Assembly: GCA_900540425.1 (NCBI GenBank)
Contig: UQFU01000029.1
Span: 1-17,931, forward strand
Reading direction: 5' to 3'
From: an uncultured Alphaproteobacteria bacterium
GTDB taxonomy: Bacteria > Pseudomonadota > Alphaproteobacteria > RF32 > CAG-239
Length of the DNA stretch: 17,931 nt
Both the position numbers and the translations under genes were made by a program. This document shows positions 7,651 to 15,247 of this stretch, one piece after another (positions within the stretch are counted from its first letter, which is position 1; each line of letters opens with the position of its first letter). The notes below the pieces were generated by a model that saw only the letters and a program-made list of their open reading frames with translations, was not told where the DNA came from and searched no databases.

Positions 7651-7681
7651 AAAAAAGCACCCCGAAATAAATTTCGGGGTG
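7651..7681 (-). terminator. Intrinsic terminator after the 155-residue gene
   Basis: CACCCCGAAAT pairs with ATTTCGGGGTG (stem about ten base pairs, 7658-7667 with 7672-7681). On the minus strand it is followed by six T residues (7656-7651). It lies about 20 bases beyond the stop of the gene at 7703-8170 and just upstream of the GT2 promoter, insulating the two units. Confidence 0.85.
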
Positions 7682-7702
7682 TCTGCTTTAATAATAAACA
7701 CT

Positions 7703-8170
7703 TTAGCGGTTAGCCGCCAATATTTCAATCATTTCTTTGATTGCGGGCAATTCCCCTTCCCTGAGCCATGTTGAATTTCCGTGACGTTCATGGCGCGTAT
7801 AAGTTATTGCGCAATTTTTTTCGGGAAACATAAATTCAAATATTATCTGGTATTGGAATTTTTTGGAACCGATAATATCTGAAATTTTGGTTATGGCCAT
7901 CATTCCCTCAGGGAACTGCTTGACCGTGGTCGTTTTTTCGCGGACGGGAGAACTGGGGAGCATTATCCGGGATTTTTGATTTAGGGTATATTCAATGAAC
8001 ATGAAATTTCCCTTTGAATCATAAAAACACTGGTAGTTTTCTCCGCTGACCATCAAATAGTTTTTTCCGTATTTAAAGGCTGGAACATATTTGTGGTTAT
8101 AAGCCAAATCCTCAACGATAAAATTCCCATTTTTAACGGTAACCGGTTTTTTGAAAGAAAAAAGTTTCAT
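7703..8170 (-). CDS. Hypothetical protein, 155 residues
   Basis: I do not recognise this protein. It has no signal peptide or membrane segment and starts MKLFSFKKPVTVKNGNF. The composition (alternating hydrophobic and polar residues, many Phe/Tyr, short turns such as DSKGN) suggests a mostly beta fold, with a C-terminal helix (PAIKEMIEILAANR). The middle contains PSSPVREKTTTVKQFPEG, perhaps a loop. It is a single-gene unit with its own terminator and an AT-rich upstream region; no strong Shine-Dalgarno sequence precedes the ATG (ATAGAACATT). The upstream repeat at 8256-8284 may regulate it. Length, codon use and transcription signals support a real gene, but function is unknown. Confidence 0.75.
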   Translation of the reverse strand: MKLFSFKKPVTVKNGNFIVEDLAYNHKYVPAFKYGKNYLMVSGENYQCFYDSKGNFMFIEYTLNQKSRIMLPSSPVREKTTTVKQFPEGMMAITKISDIIGSKKFQYQIIFEFMFPEKNCAITYTRHERHGNSTWLREGELPAIKEMIEILAANR

Positions 8171-8217
8171 AATGTTCTATATTAGTTGTTTGACATAATT
8201 CTTAAGCTGTTTTTTAT

Positions 8218-8262
8218 TTTATATCATATTTTTAGTAACTAAGCAATAAAAACATTTGTCAA
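8218..8262 (-). promoter_or_regulatory. Probable promoter of the 155-residue gene
   Basis: Two overlapping readings on the minus strand are possible. TTGCTT (8246-8241), 17 bases, TATAAA (8223-8218) would start about 41 bases before the ATG. Alternatively a perfect TTGACA (8262-8257) lies 18 bases from a poor TTACTA. The first has the better -10 and the second the better -35; I cannot choose. Confidence 0.4.
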
Positions 8263-8284
8263 AAATATGACAATTTTGTGACAA
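8256..8284. repeat. Operator-like repeat of TTGTCA/TGACAA
   Basis: TTGTCA at 8256-8261 and TGACAA at 8268-8273 form an inverted repeat with a six-base spacer, and a third half-site TGACAA follows at 8279-8284, 11 bases further (one helical turn). It overlaps the candidate -35 of the downstream gene and ends at the stop codon of the histidine kinase. It resembles a dimeric regulator site with an extra half-site; as an RNA hairpin it would be a weak, A-U-rich stem. Confidence 0.45.
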
Positions 8285-8285
8285 A

Positions 8286-9701
8286 TCAAAACTGCAGCAG
8301 CGGCAGAAGAAATGAAAAGCAAGAGCCGCGGCCGGAAATGGTAGAGATTTCTATCCGGGTGTTGATTATGGCGGCAATTTTGCTGACAATGGTCAGTCCG
8401 AGGCCGGCGCCGTTTTTGCGATTGTCTGCAATTTGCGGGCTTTGATAAAATTCTTCGAATATTTTAGAAAGTTCGGATTGAGGAATTCCCGGCCCATTGT
8501 CCAACACCATAATTCTAATGGCGGATTTTTCTTTTTTGCATCCGAGGACAATTTTGCTGCGGGTATATTTGAAAGCGTTGCTGAGCAGATTGCGGACAAT
8601 GCGTTCAATCAGGATCGGGTCGCTGTATACGTCTCCGTTATGAAGCAAGGCATGAAATTTGATATGCCGGCAACAGGCCAATTCTGCATATTCGGCGGAA
8701 ATGTTGCGCAACAATTTGCCGATGTTAAATTCTTGCGGTTCATATTTTATGCCGCCGGAATCCAGTTTTGAAATATCCAACAGATTACTGAGAAGATTGT
8801 TCAGATTCATGGCGGAGGCTTCGATCTTTTCCAGAATTTCGCATTGTTTGCCGTTCAGCCCCTCGCCGAACAAAGCGCCGATAAAGATATTAAGCGCCTG
8901 CATGGGCTGACGGAGGTCATGGCTGGCCTGTGCCAGAAAATAGGATTTGTCGCGGCTGGATTTTTCGGCAGCCTGTTTGGCTTGTTCCAAATCCTGCTGA
9001 ATTTCGACCAATGTAGTGAGGTCTTGAAAAGTACCGGCGATTTTGGCGGCGTCGTTTTGGCGGATGACCGAGGCTTTATAAAAGCAATGGGCGATTTTTC
9101 CGTTTGCCCGGCGGATACGCAGGCGGCCTTCGACTGGGTGTTCTTGTTTTATCAGTTCCTGGAGCTTTTGTTTGTATTGGGGCAAGTCTTCGGGAAAAAT
9201 GAATTCGCGGATTAAATTGCGTTTGGAGGAAACTTCGGCGGGATTTACGCCAAAAATCCGGTACATTTCGGCTGACCAATACATTTTTTTGAGTTTCCAG
9301 TCAAGTTCCCAATAACCGATTTTGGCAATGGCTTCGGCAAATTCGAGACGTTCGGTGGTTTGGCGAAGTTCGGCGGCAAGCTGCAAATTTTCGGTAATAT
9401 CATGGAAACACAGGGCGCAATTCCCCTTTTTGGGGAAAAGGCTGACTGTATAGACGCGTTCACGGAAGACGAGTCGGCAAACGTCGGCAAATCGGAAGCG
9501 GAAACCGTTGTCGAACATTTGGTGAAGCCGGGGATATTGTGCGGCCGGAAGGATATCCTCGAGCGTCTTCCCTTCCGCTTGCGGCCAAAGGCTGCCGGCA
9601 TGCCGGTTGGCACGGCAAATCCTGCCGTTTTGATCCAATGCCAACAAGATATCCGTTGATATGTCTGCAAGGAATTTAAAGTTGCAACAGCTTCCCGTCA
9701 T
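8286..9701 (-). CDS. Soluble PAS-PAS sensor histidine kinase
   Basis: A 471-residue protein without signal peptide or membrane helix. PAS1 spans about 9-105, PAS2 (PAS_3-like, KIGYWELDWKLKKMYWS) about 118-235 with its PAC end, then a short coiled coil (about 233-256). The dimerisation/phosphoacceptor box is ASHDLRQPMQAL with His261. The ATPase domain shows the N box ERIVRNLLSNAFKYT (Asn375), G1 DNGPGIP (401-407) and G2 GAGLGL (431-436). The SHDLRQP form of the H box is common in hybrid kinases, yet this chain ends straight after the ATPase domain with no receiver. No response regulator gene is in the window. Its ATG overlaps the stop of the DUF4340 gene (ATGA), with AAGGA five bases upstream, so it is translated with the transporter operon. 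The signal is unknown; PAS domains suggest a cytoplasmic ligand, redox state or a partner protein. Confidence 0.92.
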   Translation of the reverse strand: MTGSCCNFKFLADISTDILLALDQNGRICRANRHAGSLWPQAEGKTLEDILPAAQYPRLHQMFDNGFRFRFADVCRLVFRERVYTVSLFPKKGNCALCFHDITENLQLAAELRQTTERLEFAEAIAKIGYWELDWKLKKMYWSAEMYRIFGVNPAEVSSKRNLIREFIFPEDLPQYKQKLQELIKQEHPVEGRLRIRRANGKIAHCFYKASVIRQNDAAKIAGTFQDLTTLVEIQQDLEQAKQAAEKSSRDKSYFLAQASHDLRQPMQALNIFIGALFGEGLNGKQCEILEKIEASAMNLNNLLSNLLDISKLDSGGIKYEPQEFNIGKLLRNISAEYAELACCRHIKFHALLHNGDVYSDPILIERIVRNLLSNAFKYTRSKIVLGCKKEKSAIRIMVLDNGPGIPQSELSKIFEEFYQSPQIADNRKNGAGLGLTIVSKIAAIINTRIEISTISGRGSCFSFLLPLLQF

Positions 9702-10699
9702 TGTTCCTTCGATGTTAACGTATTAAATAAAATATATCCGGTTTCGGGCGGCAGTTCAAAGTACCAGCCGTCATAGAAGAAACCGTTATTTTTTATATAA
9801 TCATTAACACCACGGGTTGGAAGACGTGTAGACGAGATTTTTATGGCGGTCCAAAAAGCTTTCTGATTGGCGTCAGCATAAATCTCCATATCTGTAACCA
9901 GACCGTTGAACAAAGTAACGCGCAGGTTGCGTTTTTGAGGAAATTCATCGGGGTTGAAAAGTTGTTGGGGGACGACGTTGCGGAACGTGAGGTAAGAAAA
10001 TAAATCGGAAAAAATTGTCAGCGTTTCTTTTCGTCCGTCTCCGTCGGTATAAGCGTCGTGCGGCGTTATGCGGTTGAATTTGATTTTGCGGCCGTCATTT
10101 TCCGTTTCAAAAGATTTGATTTGCTGCGGCGCATAGTTCAGCAAGGGCTGCTGAAACCAGGAATAGAACTTTTGAGGAATGGTGAAATCGTTGTTGACCA
10201 GCCAGATATGATTGTCATCTTTTCGGCGGACAAAAACATAAAGGTTGTCGGGAGTACTTTTGCCGATAAGCACTTCGTCAAGGAGTTCGCCGCCGGCATA
10301 GGTTTGGAGCAGCGTTCCGCTTCCCGGGGATATGTTTTCTCCCGGCAATTCCAGGCCATAATCACCGAGTTTTTTGTCGCCGGCTTCAATTTCTGTAAAA
10401 TACCGGCTCTGGTTCATGTTCATAAATAAGGCGTTGGAAAGGGCAAAGTTGGCATAGTAGCCGTTTCCGGCTCCGGGTATCCGCCAAAAACCGTCCTGCA
10501 ACGTCAGGATTACTTTGTTTTTGCCGTTGCTGATGACGACCTTGTCCATGTCGGCACCTCGGTTGGACGTTTGTTCAAAGACCAGCATTCCTGAAAAGTT
10601 GCGGCCGTTCTCTGAGTGGAACCATAAGATTCCGACAATCGCCAAGGTCAGCGAAACTATCAGCAGCAATAAGCCCTGCAGGAGATTTTTCTTATTCAT
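9698..10699 (-). CDS. DUF4340 membrane-anchored protein of a GldFG-type ABC system
   Basis: A 333-residue protein with one N-terminal membrane helix (LLQGLLLLIVSLTLAIVGIL, about 6-25); the rest is expected to lie on the outer face of the inner membrane. The repeated pattern of WxI/Y segments, GxxLLDEVLIGKSTPDNLYVFVR and the order next to a GldG-like gene fit DUF4340 proteins, which recur beside GldA/F/G-type transporters. A GTG at 10717 is in frame, but ATG at 10699 is preceded by AAAGG and puts the basic MNKK directly before the membrane helix, so I chose it. It overlaps the upstream gene by 8 bases and the kinase by 4. Exact role is not established. Confidence 0.85.
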   Translation of the reverse strand: MNKKNLLQGLLLLIVSLTLAIVGILWFHSENGRNFSGMLVFEQTSNRGADMDKVVISNGKNKVILTLQDGFWRIPGAGNGYYANFALSNALFMNMNQSRYFTEIEAGDKKLGDYGLELPGENISPGSGTLLQTYAGGELLDEVLIGKSTPDNLYVFVRRKDDNHIWLVNNDFTIPQKFYSWFQQPLLNYAPQQIKSFETENDGRKIKFNRITPHDAYTDGDGRKETLTIFSDLFSYLTFRNVVPQQLFNPDEFPQKRNLRVTLFNGLVTDMEIYADANQKAFWTAIKISSTRLPTRGVNDYIKNNGFFYDGWYFELPPETGYILFNTLTSKEQ

Positions 10700-12596
10700 G
10701 AAGAAGCCTTTCAGCACGGTTTTGGGTTCGGCGTTGAATCAAAAATGCAGCCAGCCAGGCAACAAACAGTACTAAAAGCGGAAAAATCAGAACGTTAATG
10801 CTGATAATGCCGTTGATTGCAGTTTCGCTTTCCTGTTTGATTTTATATTCCATCCGGCGCATTTCCTCTTCCTTCTTTTGGAGAGAGCGCTGCATTTCCT
10901 GGATTTCATTGTACACTTTGACAGACGGGGAAATTTCCTGATTTTTAATCAGCTGCAAAGTAGTGTTGAGCGTCAGCTTTTGCTGTTCAAAGTCTTTGCG
11001 GAGTTCCTCAAAGCGGCTGGCGTACTCGGCTGCGGTAATTTGCTCAATCCGGCGGCGCAGCGTGTCTGCGCGGTCGGCGATTTCCTTGTTACCGACTGCC
11101 ATGGCATTTCCGTTGCCGCTCAGATAGTCAACAGAACGGAGCAGAAAATCATAATTGTTGTTGAAAGAAACAATTTCATCAACTTTACCGCCGGTCAGGA
11201 AACCGGTTGTCACCCAGTTTTGCTGATAAATCCAGTCAGAATCGGCAACAACAATTATTTTTCCGGGCGTGACCGAAGTATTAATAAACGGCAGCATTTC
11301 TTCAGCAATGTCGCTGTCGGCCAAAGGATTGGAATCAAAGATGCTGTGGTAGCTGCCTTTGCTCAAGGCGGCAAGGGTTAACGGTTTGCCGTTTTCTTTC
11401 ATAAAGTTGACCACCTCAAGTTTATCGCCGAATTTGGCGATTTTGGCATTAATGGTCAGGCTTTGCTCCGTGGTTTTGAGCAGTGGAACCGTCTCAACAT
11501 TTTCAACCGGTGTCAGCTTCAGGCTGCCGGGGGTTTTGAAGCTGATGGCGGTCAGGTTTCGGGTAACCGGCTCTGCCAGGCTGGCTTGTTCTGCACCGAG
11601 GTTTATCCAGGGATAATATTTGCGGACAGAACCGTCGGAAAACGTAATTTCTTCCGAAAGGCGGCGATCTCCGGAAACCAGGCTTTCTTCATAGCTGATG
11701 CCCCAGTTTTTGAGCAGCAGGTTGAGATCGGAACCTTCGATTTCGGTTATGCCTTTGAGCTTGTCTTCATATTCGGAGAACGGGTCAACCATGACCAGCA
11801 GGTTTCCGCCGCGCAACAAAAACTGGTCGATGGCATAAAGACCCACAGACGAAAATTTGCGGGTACTGACCACAATCAGCGTATTGATGTCCAGCGGAAT
11901 CTGCGGCGTGTTTTCCGAAATTTCGTATATATTGTAATCCTGGCGCAGAAGTTTGACGAAAGTCCAGTCTTTGTCTGCCTGCTTGCCGCGATAGGTCGTA
12001 TCGAGAATCGGCAGGTCGGGAGACATGATGCCGACATTGCGGCGTTTGAAGCCGCTTAACGAGGCTATTCCCCGGGTCAGGTCATTTTCCAGATAATTCT
12101 GGCGCAGGCTTTGAAAATAAGGAATAACGTATTTTTTCCCTTCGGCATTAGTCATGACGGCGCCGAAATAATAGCCGTTTTCGTTTTCAGAAGCCGAAAA
12201 TTTCCGCAACTGGTAGCGTTTGGCGTCTTCTTCAACACTACTGTATGGCTCGGGGTTAAAAATGTTTATTTTTATTTTGTTGTCCGAGAGGTTGCGATAA
12301 CGGTCGAGCGTCCGCAGCACAAACTGGACATATTGGGCATAGAGGGGATATTCTTTATAAATAGAAGGCGAGTAATAAATGTTTATGTTGATGGGCTGGG
12401 TCAGGTTTTCGAGGATTTGCACCGTTTCGGGACTGAAAGTGTAGCGTTTGTCCTTTGTAAGATCCAGTTTGGAATCGGCGAACATCAGTCCGGCCGCCAT
12501 ATTCAGCAGGACGAAAGAAAACAGCAGAATCAGAATAAACAGCAAGACAGAGCCGTGTTTTTGCAGATTGCGGATTTTGGCAGATTGCAGATTCAT
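10692..12596 (-). CDS. GldG-like ABC transporter auxiliary protein
   Basis: A 634-residue protein with an N-terminal helix (VLLFILILLFSFVLLNMAAGL, about 17-37), a large extracytoplasmic part, a coiled-coil stretch near 535-590 (many Glu, Lys and Gln) and a C-terminal helix (INVLIFPLLVLFVAWLAAFL) followed by a basic tail. DKRYTFSPETVQILENL and the VMVDPFSEYED segment match the GldG/ABC_transp_aux family. In Bacteroidetes GldA/F/G supports gliding and secretion; relatives in Proteobacteria are of unknown substrate. In-frame TTG at 12626 would give ten extra residues overlapping the permease; ATG at 12596 has AGGAG at 12608-12604 seven bases upstream and is preferred. The permease gene ends 10 bases before it. 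Confidence 0.88.
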   Translation of the reverse strand: MNLQSAKIRNLQKHGSVLLFILILLFSFVLLNMAAGLMFADSKLDLTKDKRYTFSPETVQILENLTQPININIYYSPSIYKEYPLYAQYVQFVLRTLDRYRNLSDNKIKINIFNPEPYSSVEEDAKRYQLRKFSASENENGYYFGAVMTNAEGKKYVIPYFQSLRQNYLENDLTRGIASLSGFKRRNVGIMSPDLPILDTTYRGKQADKDWTFVKLLRQDYNIYEISENTPQIPLDINTLIVVSTRKFSSVGLYAIDQFLLRGGNLLVMVDPFSEYEDKLKGITEIEGSDLNLLLKNWGISYEESLVSGDRRLSEEITFSDGSVRKYYPWINLGAEQASLAEPVTRNLTAISFKTPGSLKLTPVENVETVPLLKTTEQSLTINAKIAKFGDKLEVVNFMKENGKPLTLAALSKGSYHSIFDSNPLADSDIAEEMLPFINTSVTPGKIIVVADSDWIYQQNWVTTGFLTGGKVDEIVSFNNNYDFLLRSVDYLSGNGNAMAVGNKEIADRADTLRRRIEQITAAEYASRFEELRKDFEQQKLTLNTTLQLIKNQEISPSVKVYNEIQEMQRSLQKKEEEMRRMEYKIKQESETAINGIISINVLIFPLLVLFVAWLAAFLIQRRTQNRAERLLHE

Positions 12597-12606
12597 TTCC
12601 CCTCTC

Positions 12607-13338
12607 CTAACTCTTTTTATATTCAACGGTTATGACATTCAGCCACAAAGGCAGAATTATCATACTTAAATAATAGACAATATTGTCCCAGCCGATTTGC
12701 CCGCCGCTCAAGTCCTGAAAATGTTTAGAGAAATTGAGCGACTGAATCATGCGAATCATGACGTTTCCGGAAAAGCCGAACTCGCTGAGCAGAAAGTCAA
12801 AATTTCCGGTACTGATAATCAAGGACAGAATCAGAGTGGCTATGTACGCAATGACCGGACTCTTGTTGAAAGCAGAAACACAGCAGCCAACCGAACAGAA
12901 AATGCCGGCAATAAAAAAACATGCCAGGTAAGATGACAGAATGTTAAGGTAATCCAACGGATAAATCGCTGCCGGACAAAGCAGAAAAGGAACCGTTGCC
13001 AGCAAAAGCAGCAGGCAGAAAACCCAGGCAGACAAGAACTTGCCCAAAACGACAGCCGTATAGCTGACCGGCTGGGTCAACAGCAGTTCCATGGTTCCGG
13101 AACGGCGTTCTTCGGCCCAGAGGCGCATGGTCAGAGCCGGAACCAACAAGGCAAAAACATCGCCCTGAAAATAGAAAAAGGAATACAGTTCCATATTGTT
13201 GAGGTCAAAAAACGCTCCCATATAAAAAGCGGCAAACATTGAAATAAAGGCATAGGCCCCGATCAGAAAATATGACAGCCGACTGCGGAAATAACCGCCG
13301 AATTCTTTGGAAAAAATAACATAAGCCTGATATAACAT
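12607..13338 (-). CDS. ABC-2 type permease (GldF-like)
   Basis: A 243-residue inner-membrane protein with about six hydrophobic helices (residues 23-40, 60-72, 95-118, 133-155, 161-175, 222-238). The segment MRLWAEERRSGTMELLLTQP (71-90) is the signature of GldF and related ABC-2 permeases, the region that contacts the ATPase. It starts nine bases after the ATPase stop with AGGAG in front, and leads into the GldG-like gene. Together with the ATPase it should form the transport core; the substrate cannot be inferred. Confidence 0.9.
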   Translation of the reverse strand: MLYQAYVIFSKEFGGYFRSRLSYFLIGAYAFISMFAAFYMGAFFDLNNMELYSFFYFQGDVFALLVPALTMRLWAEERRSGTMELLLTQPVSYTAVVLGKFLSAWVFCLLLLLATVPFLLCPAAIYPLDYLNILSSYLACFFIAGIFCSVGCCVSAFNKSPVIAYIATLILSLIISTGNFDFLLSEFGFSGNVMIRMIQSLNFSKHFQDLSGGQIGWDNIVYYLSMIILPLWLNVITVEYKKS

Positions 13339-13347
13339 GGTATGCTC

Positions 13348-14061
13348 CTATTGATTGATAATCCGGCGGAAGGCATCTTCCATGTTTCCGCTTTGGGCAA
13401 AGTTTTTGAGATCAAACGCGGTCGTGTCTTTGATGATTTTTCCTTTGTTCATCATAATCACGCGGGTGGCGAGCGCCTCGACCTCCTCCATAATATGAGT
13501 GGAAACCACAACGAGATTGGATTTGCCGTAATCTTTCAAAAACTCTCGAAATTCGTGCTTTTGATTAGGATCGAGCCCTTCGGTGGGTTCGTCAAGAATC
13601 AGAATTTGCGGTTTGTTTAGCAAAGCGGCGGCAATAGCCGTCCGGTGGCGGAAGCCTTTGGACAAGGTTTCAATCCGCTGGTTGACAACGGCAGCGAGTC
13701 CAAACCGGCGGGTAATATCGGCATACCTTTCGGCAAAGGCAGAATCGTCAAGGCGGCGGAGTTTGGCGATGAAATTAAAATATTCAAAAACCGTCATATC
13801 GCCGTAAGCCGGGCTGTTTTCGGGAACGTAGCCGATATGGGTCAGCGCCTGAAAGCGTTCTTCTCTGATGTCGTGTTCAAGGATGCTGACAGAACCGGCG
13901 GTTGGTTCGATATAGCCGCTAATGAGGCGCATCAGAGTTGTTTTTCCGGCACCGTTAGGACCGAGCAAAGTCACGATTTCTCCGCGTTTGAGCGAGAAAT
14001 TGACATTGCTGACCGCCTTAATCCGGCCAAAGTTCTTGGACAGTTTTTTTACAACAATCAT
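13348..14061 (-). CDS. ABC transporter ATP-binding protein (GldA-like)
   Basis: A 237-residue ATPase. Walker A GPNGAGKTT begins at 34, the Q-loop position reads VPEN (Glu instead of Gln, frequent in ABC-2 systems), the signature is LSKGF (133-137) in place of LSGGQ, Walker B ILILDE is at 153-158 followed by PTEGLDP, and the switch His189 lies in STHIMEEVE. The extra in-frame TTG at 14064 directly precedes the ATG at 14061, which has AGGAG seven bases upstream; the ATG is chosen. It opens a five-gene operon (ATPase, permease, GldG-like, DUF4340, histidine kinase). Confidence 0.93.
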   Translation of the reverse strand: MIVVKKLSKNFGRIKAVSNVNFSLKRGEIVTLLGPNGAGKTTLMRLISGYIEPTAGSVSILEHDIREERFQALTHIGYVPENSPAYGDMTVFEYFNFIAKLRRLDDSAFAERYADITRRFGLAAVVNQRIETLSKGFRHRTAIAAALLNKPQILILDEPTEGLDPNQKHEFREFLKDYGKSNLVVVSTHIMEEVEALATRVIMMNKGKIIKDTTAFDLKNFAQSGNMEDAFRRIINQ

Positions 14062-14230
14062 CAAATTTCTCCTGCCTGTTGCTTTTTGATTATTGTATCA
14101 AAATTATTTTAAAGTTTAAGAATTATTTTTGATTTTTCAAAAAAGGTTGATGACAAAATGGTTATTTTTATTTATTTCCAGATAAAAATTGTTATTATAA
14201 GGTCGTTTCAGATAATTTACGGAGCCAAAT
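14062..14230. promoter_or_regulatory. AT-rich divergent promoter region
   Basis: This gap separates the minus-strand ABC operon from the plus-strand mlaD operon. On the minus strand TACAAT (14097-14092) is a good -10 with a weak -35 (TTAAAC or CTTAAA). On the plus strand TATTAT/TTATAA around 14193-14200 is the best -10 and no good -35 is visible. GGAG at 14221-14224 serves mlaD. Long A and T runs suggest bent DNA. Confidence 0.4.
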
Positions 14231-14767
14231 ATGTCAGATGAAAGTTATTCCCGCGAAGAAAGCCGATACCTGAAAGCAGGTTTGTATATCAGCCTTATTC
14301 TGCTCGGGATATTGGTTTATTTTGTGGCCAATCATAAAAAGGTTGAGCTGGACAACGGCAGATATTATTCGGTTCAGGCCCGTTTTAACCGGACGGACGG
14401 CCTGTTGGTCGGAGATTGGGTCAGAATGGCCGGCATGAACGTCGGAAAAGTGGTTGATGCCCGTTTGGACGACCATTTTAAGGCTATTTTGACAATGGAA
14501 ATCAAAGACGGCATTCATATTCCCGACGACAGCAGCGCCTCTATCGTCAGCAGCGGGCTGGTCGGCTCCAAATATATTGAAATCGAGCCCGGCGGGTCTG
14601 AGGATATGATTGCCCCGGGCGGCGAATTTTCTTATACGCAGGACGCCATGGTGATTGAAGAGCTGCTTGACCGGATTGTCGGCATCGGAAAGGCCAATCG
14701 CAACAAAGCAGCCGCGGCTGCCGCCAAATGCAACGTTAAATGCGACAAAAAAGAAGCCAAAGAATAG
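14231..14767 (+). CDS. MlaD/MCE family protein, first of a tandem pair
   Basis: A 178-residue inner-membrane-anchored protein. A cytoplasmic N-terminus of about 13 residues is followed by a membrane helix (LKAGLYISLILLGILVYFVA, 14-33) and one MCE domain (about 44-125): YYSVQARFNRTDGLLVGDWVR, AGMNVGKVV and SGLVGSKYIEIEPG are its landmarks. MlaD-type proteins form hexameric rings that carry phospholipids between the inner and outer membranes. The C-terminus ends in an Ala/Lys-rich tail with two cysteines (AAAAAAKCNVKCDKKEAKE). No mlaE, mlaF or mlaB is in the window, so the partner ATPase and permease must be elsewhere. Another mlaD-like gene follows after 24 bases. Confidence 0.88.
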   Translation: MSDESYSREESRYLKAGLYISLILLGILVYFVANHKKVELDNGRYYSVQARFNRTDGLLVGDWVRMAGMNVGKVVDARLDDHFKAILTMEIKDGIHIPDDSSASIVSSGLVGSKYIEIEPGGSEDMIAPGGEFSYTQDAMVIEELLDRIVGIGKANRNKAAAAAAKCNVKCDKKEAKE

Positions 14768-14791
14768 AGTTATTAAGCGAGGAGATATCTG

Positions 14792-15247
14792 ATGAATAAA
14801 AGACCAGTAGAAACAATTATGGGATTAGTCGTTGTCTTTGTGGCGGCTTTCTTCTTGTATTTTGCGTATAATGTTTCTGATTTGCAGGTGGTTAAAGGGT
14901 ACACCGTTACGGCCCGGTTTCTGAAGGTCGGCGGGCTGAACGTCGGCTCCGATGTCCGAATTAACGGCATTAAGGTCGGAACGGTCGTCGGGCAGCAGTT
15001 GGACGGAGAAAATTATGATGCTGAAATCAAGATGAGCCTGGCTTCAAACATCAAGCTTCCGGTAGACAGCACGGCGGTTATTGCCAGCGCCGGTTTGGTC
15101 GGAGACAAATTTATTAAAATCGAACCGGGAAAGTCGACTGAATATTTGAAAGACGGCGATGTTATCAGCAATACAAAAGATTTTAAGACTCTGGAAGACA
15201 TGGTGGGCGAAATTATTTTTATGGTGACAGACAATGGCAGCAAATAA
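14792..15247 (+). CDS. mlaD: MlaD/MCE family protein, second of a tandem pair
   Basis: A 151-residue protein with a membrane helix at about 8-26 (TIMGLVVVFVAAFFLYFAY) and a single MCE domain (about 37-117): YTVTARFLKVGGLNVGSDVRI, NGIKVGTVV and SAGLVGDKFIKIEPGKS. It is the closer of the two to standard alphaproteobacterial MlaD: short cytoplasmic end and a C-terminal helix (FKTLEDMVGEIIFMV) of the kind that lines the MCE pore. GAGGAG precedes the ATG. The last 14 bases overlap the DUF2155 gene, a link widely seen in Alphaproteobacteria. Role: phospholipid traffic between envelope membranes, inferred from the family. Confidence 0.9.
   Translation: MNKRPVETIMGLVVVFVAAFFLYFAYNVSDLQVVKGYTVTARFLKVGGLNVGSDVRINGIKVGTVVGQQLDGENYDAEIKMSLASNIKLPVDSTAVIASAGLVGDKFIKIEPGKSTEYLKDGDVISNTKDFKTLEDMVGEIIFMVTDNGSK

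Noticed and set aside
8256..8273. TTGTCA/TGACAA inverted repeat as terminator of the kinase operon
   Set aside because: The stem is only six A-T-rich base pairs without a GC core, too weak for an intrinsic terminator; an operator is the better reading.
11463..12635. Long plus-strand frames (198 and 174 codons) opposite the GldG-like gene
   Set aside because: They are mirror frames of a well-supported membrane protein gene; the translations are low in recognisable motifs and have no start signals.
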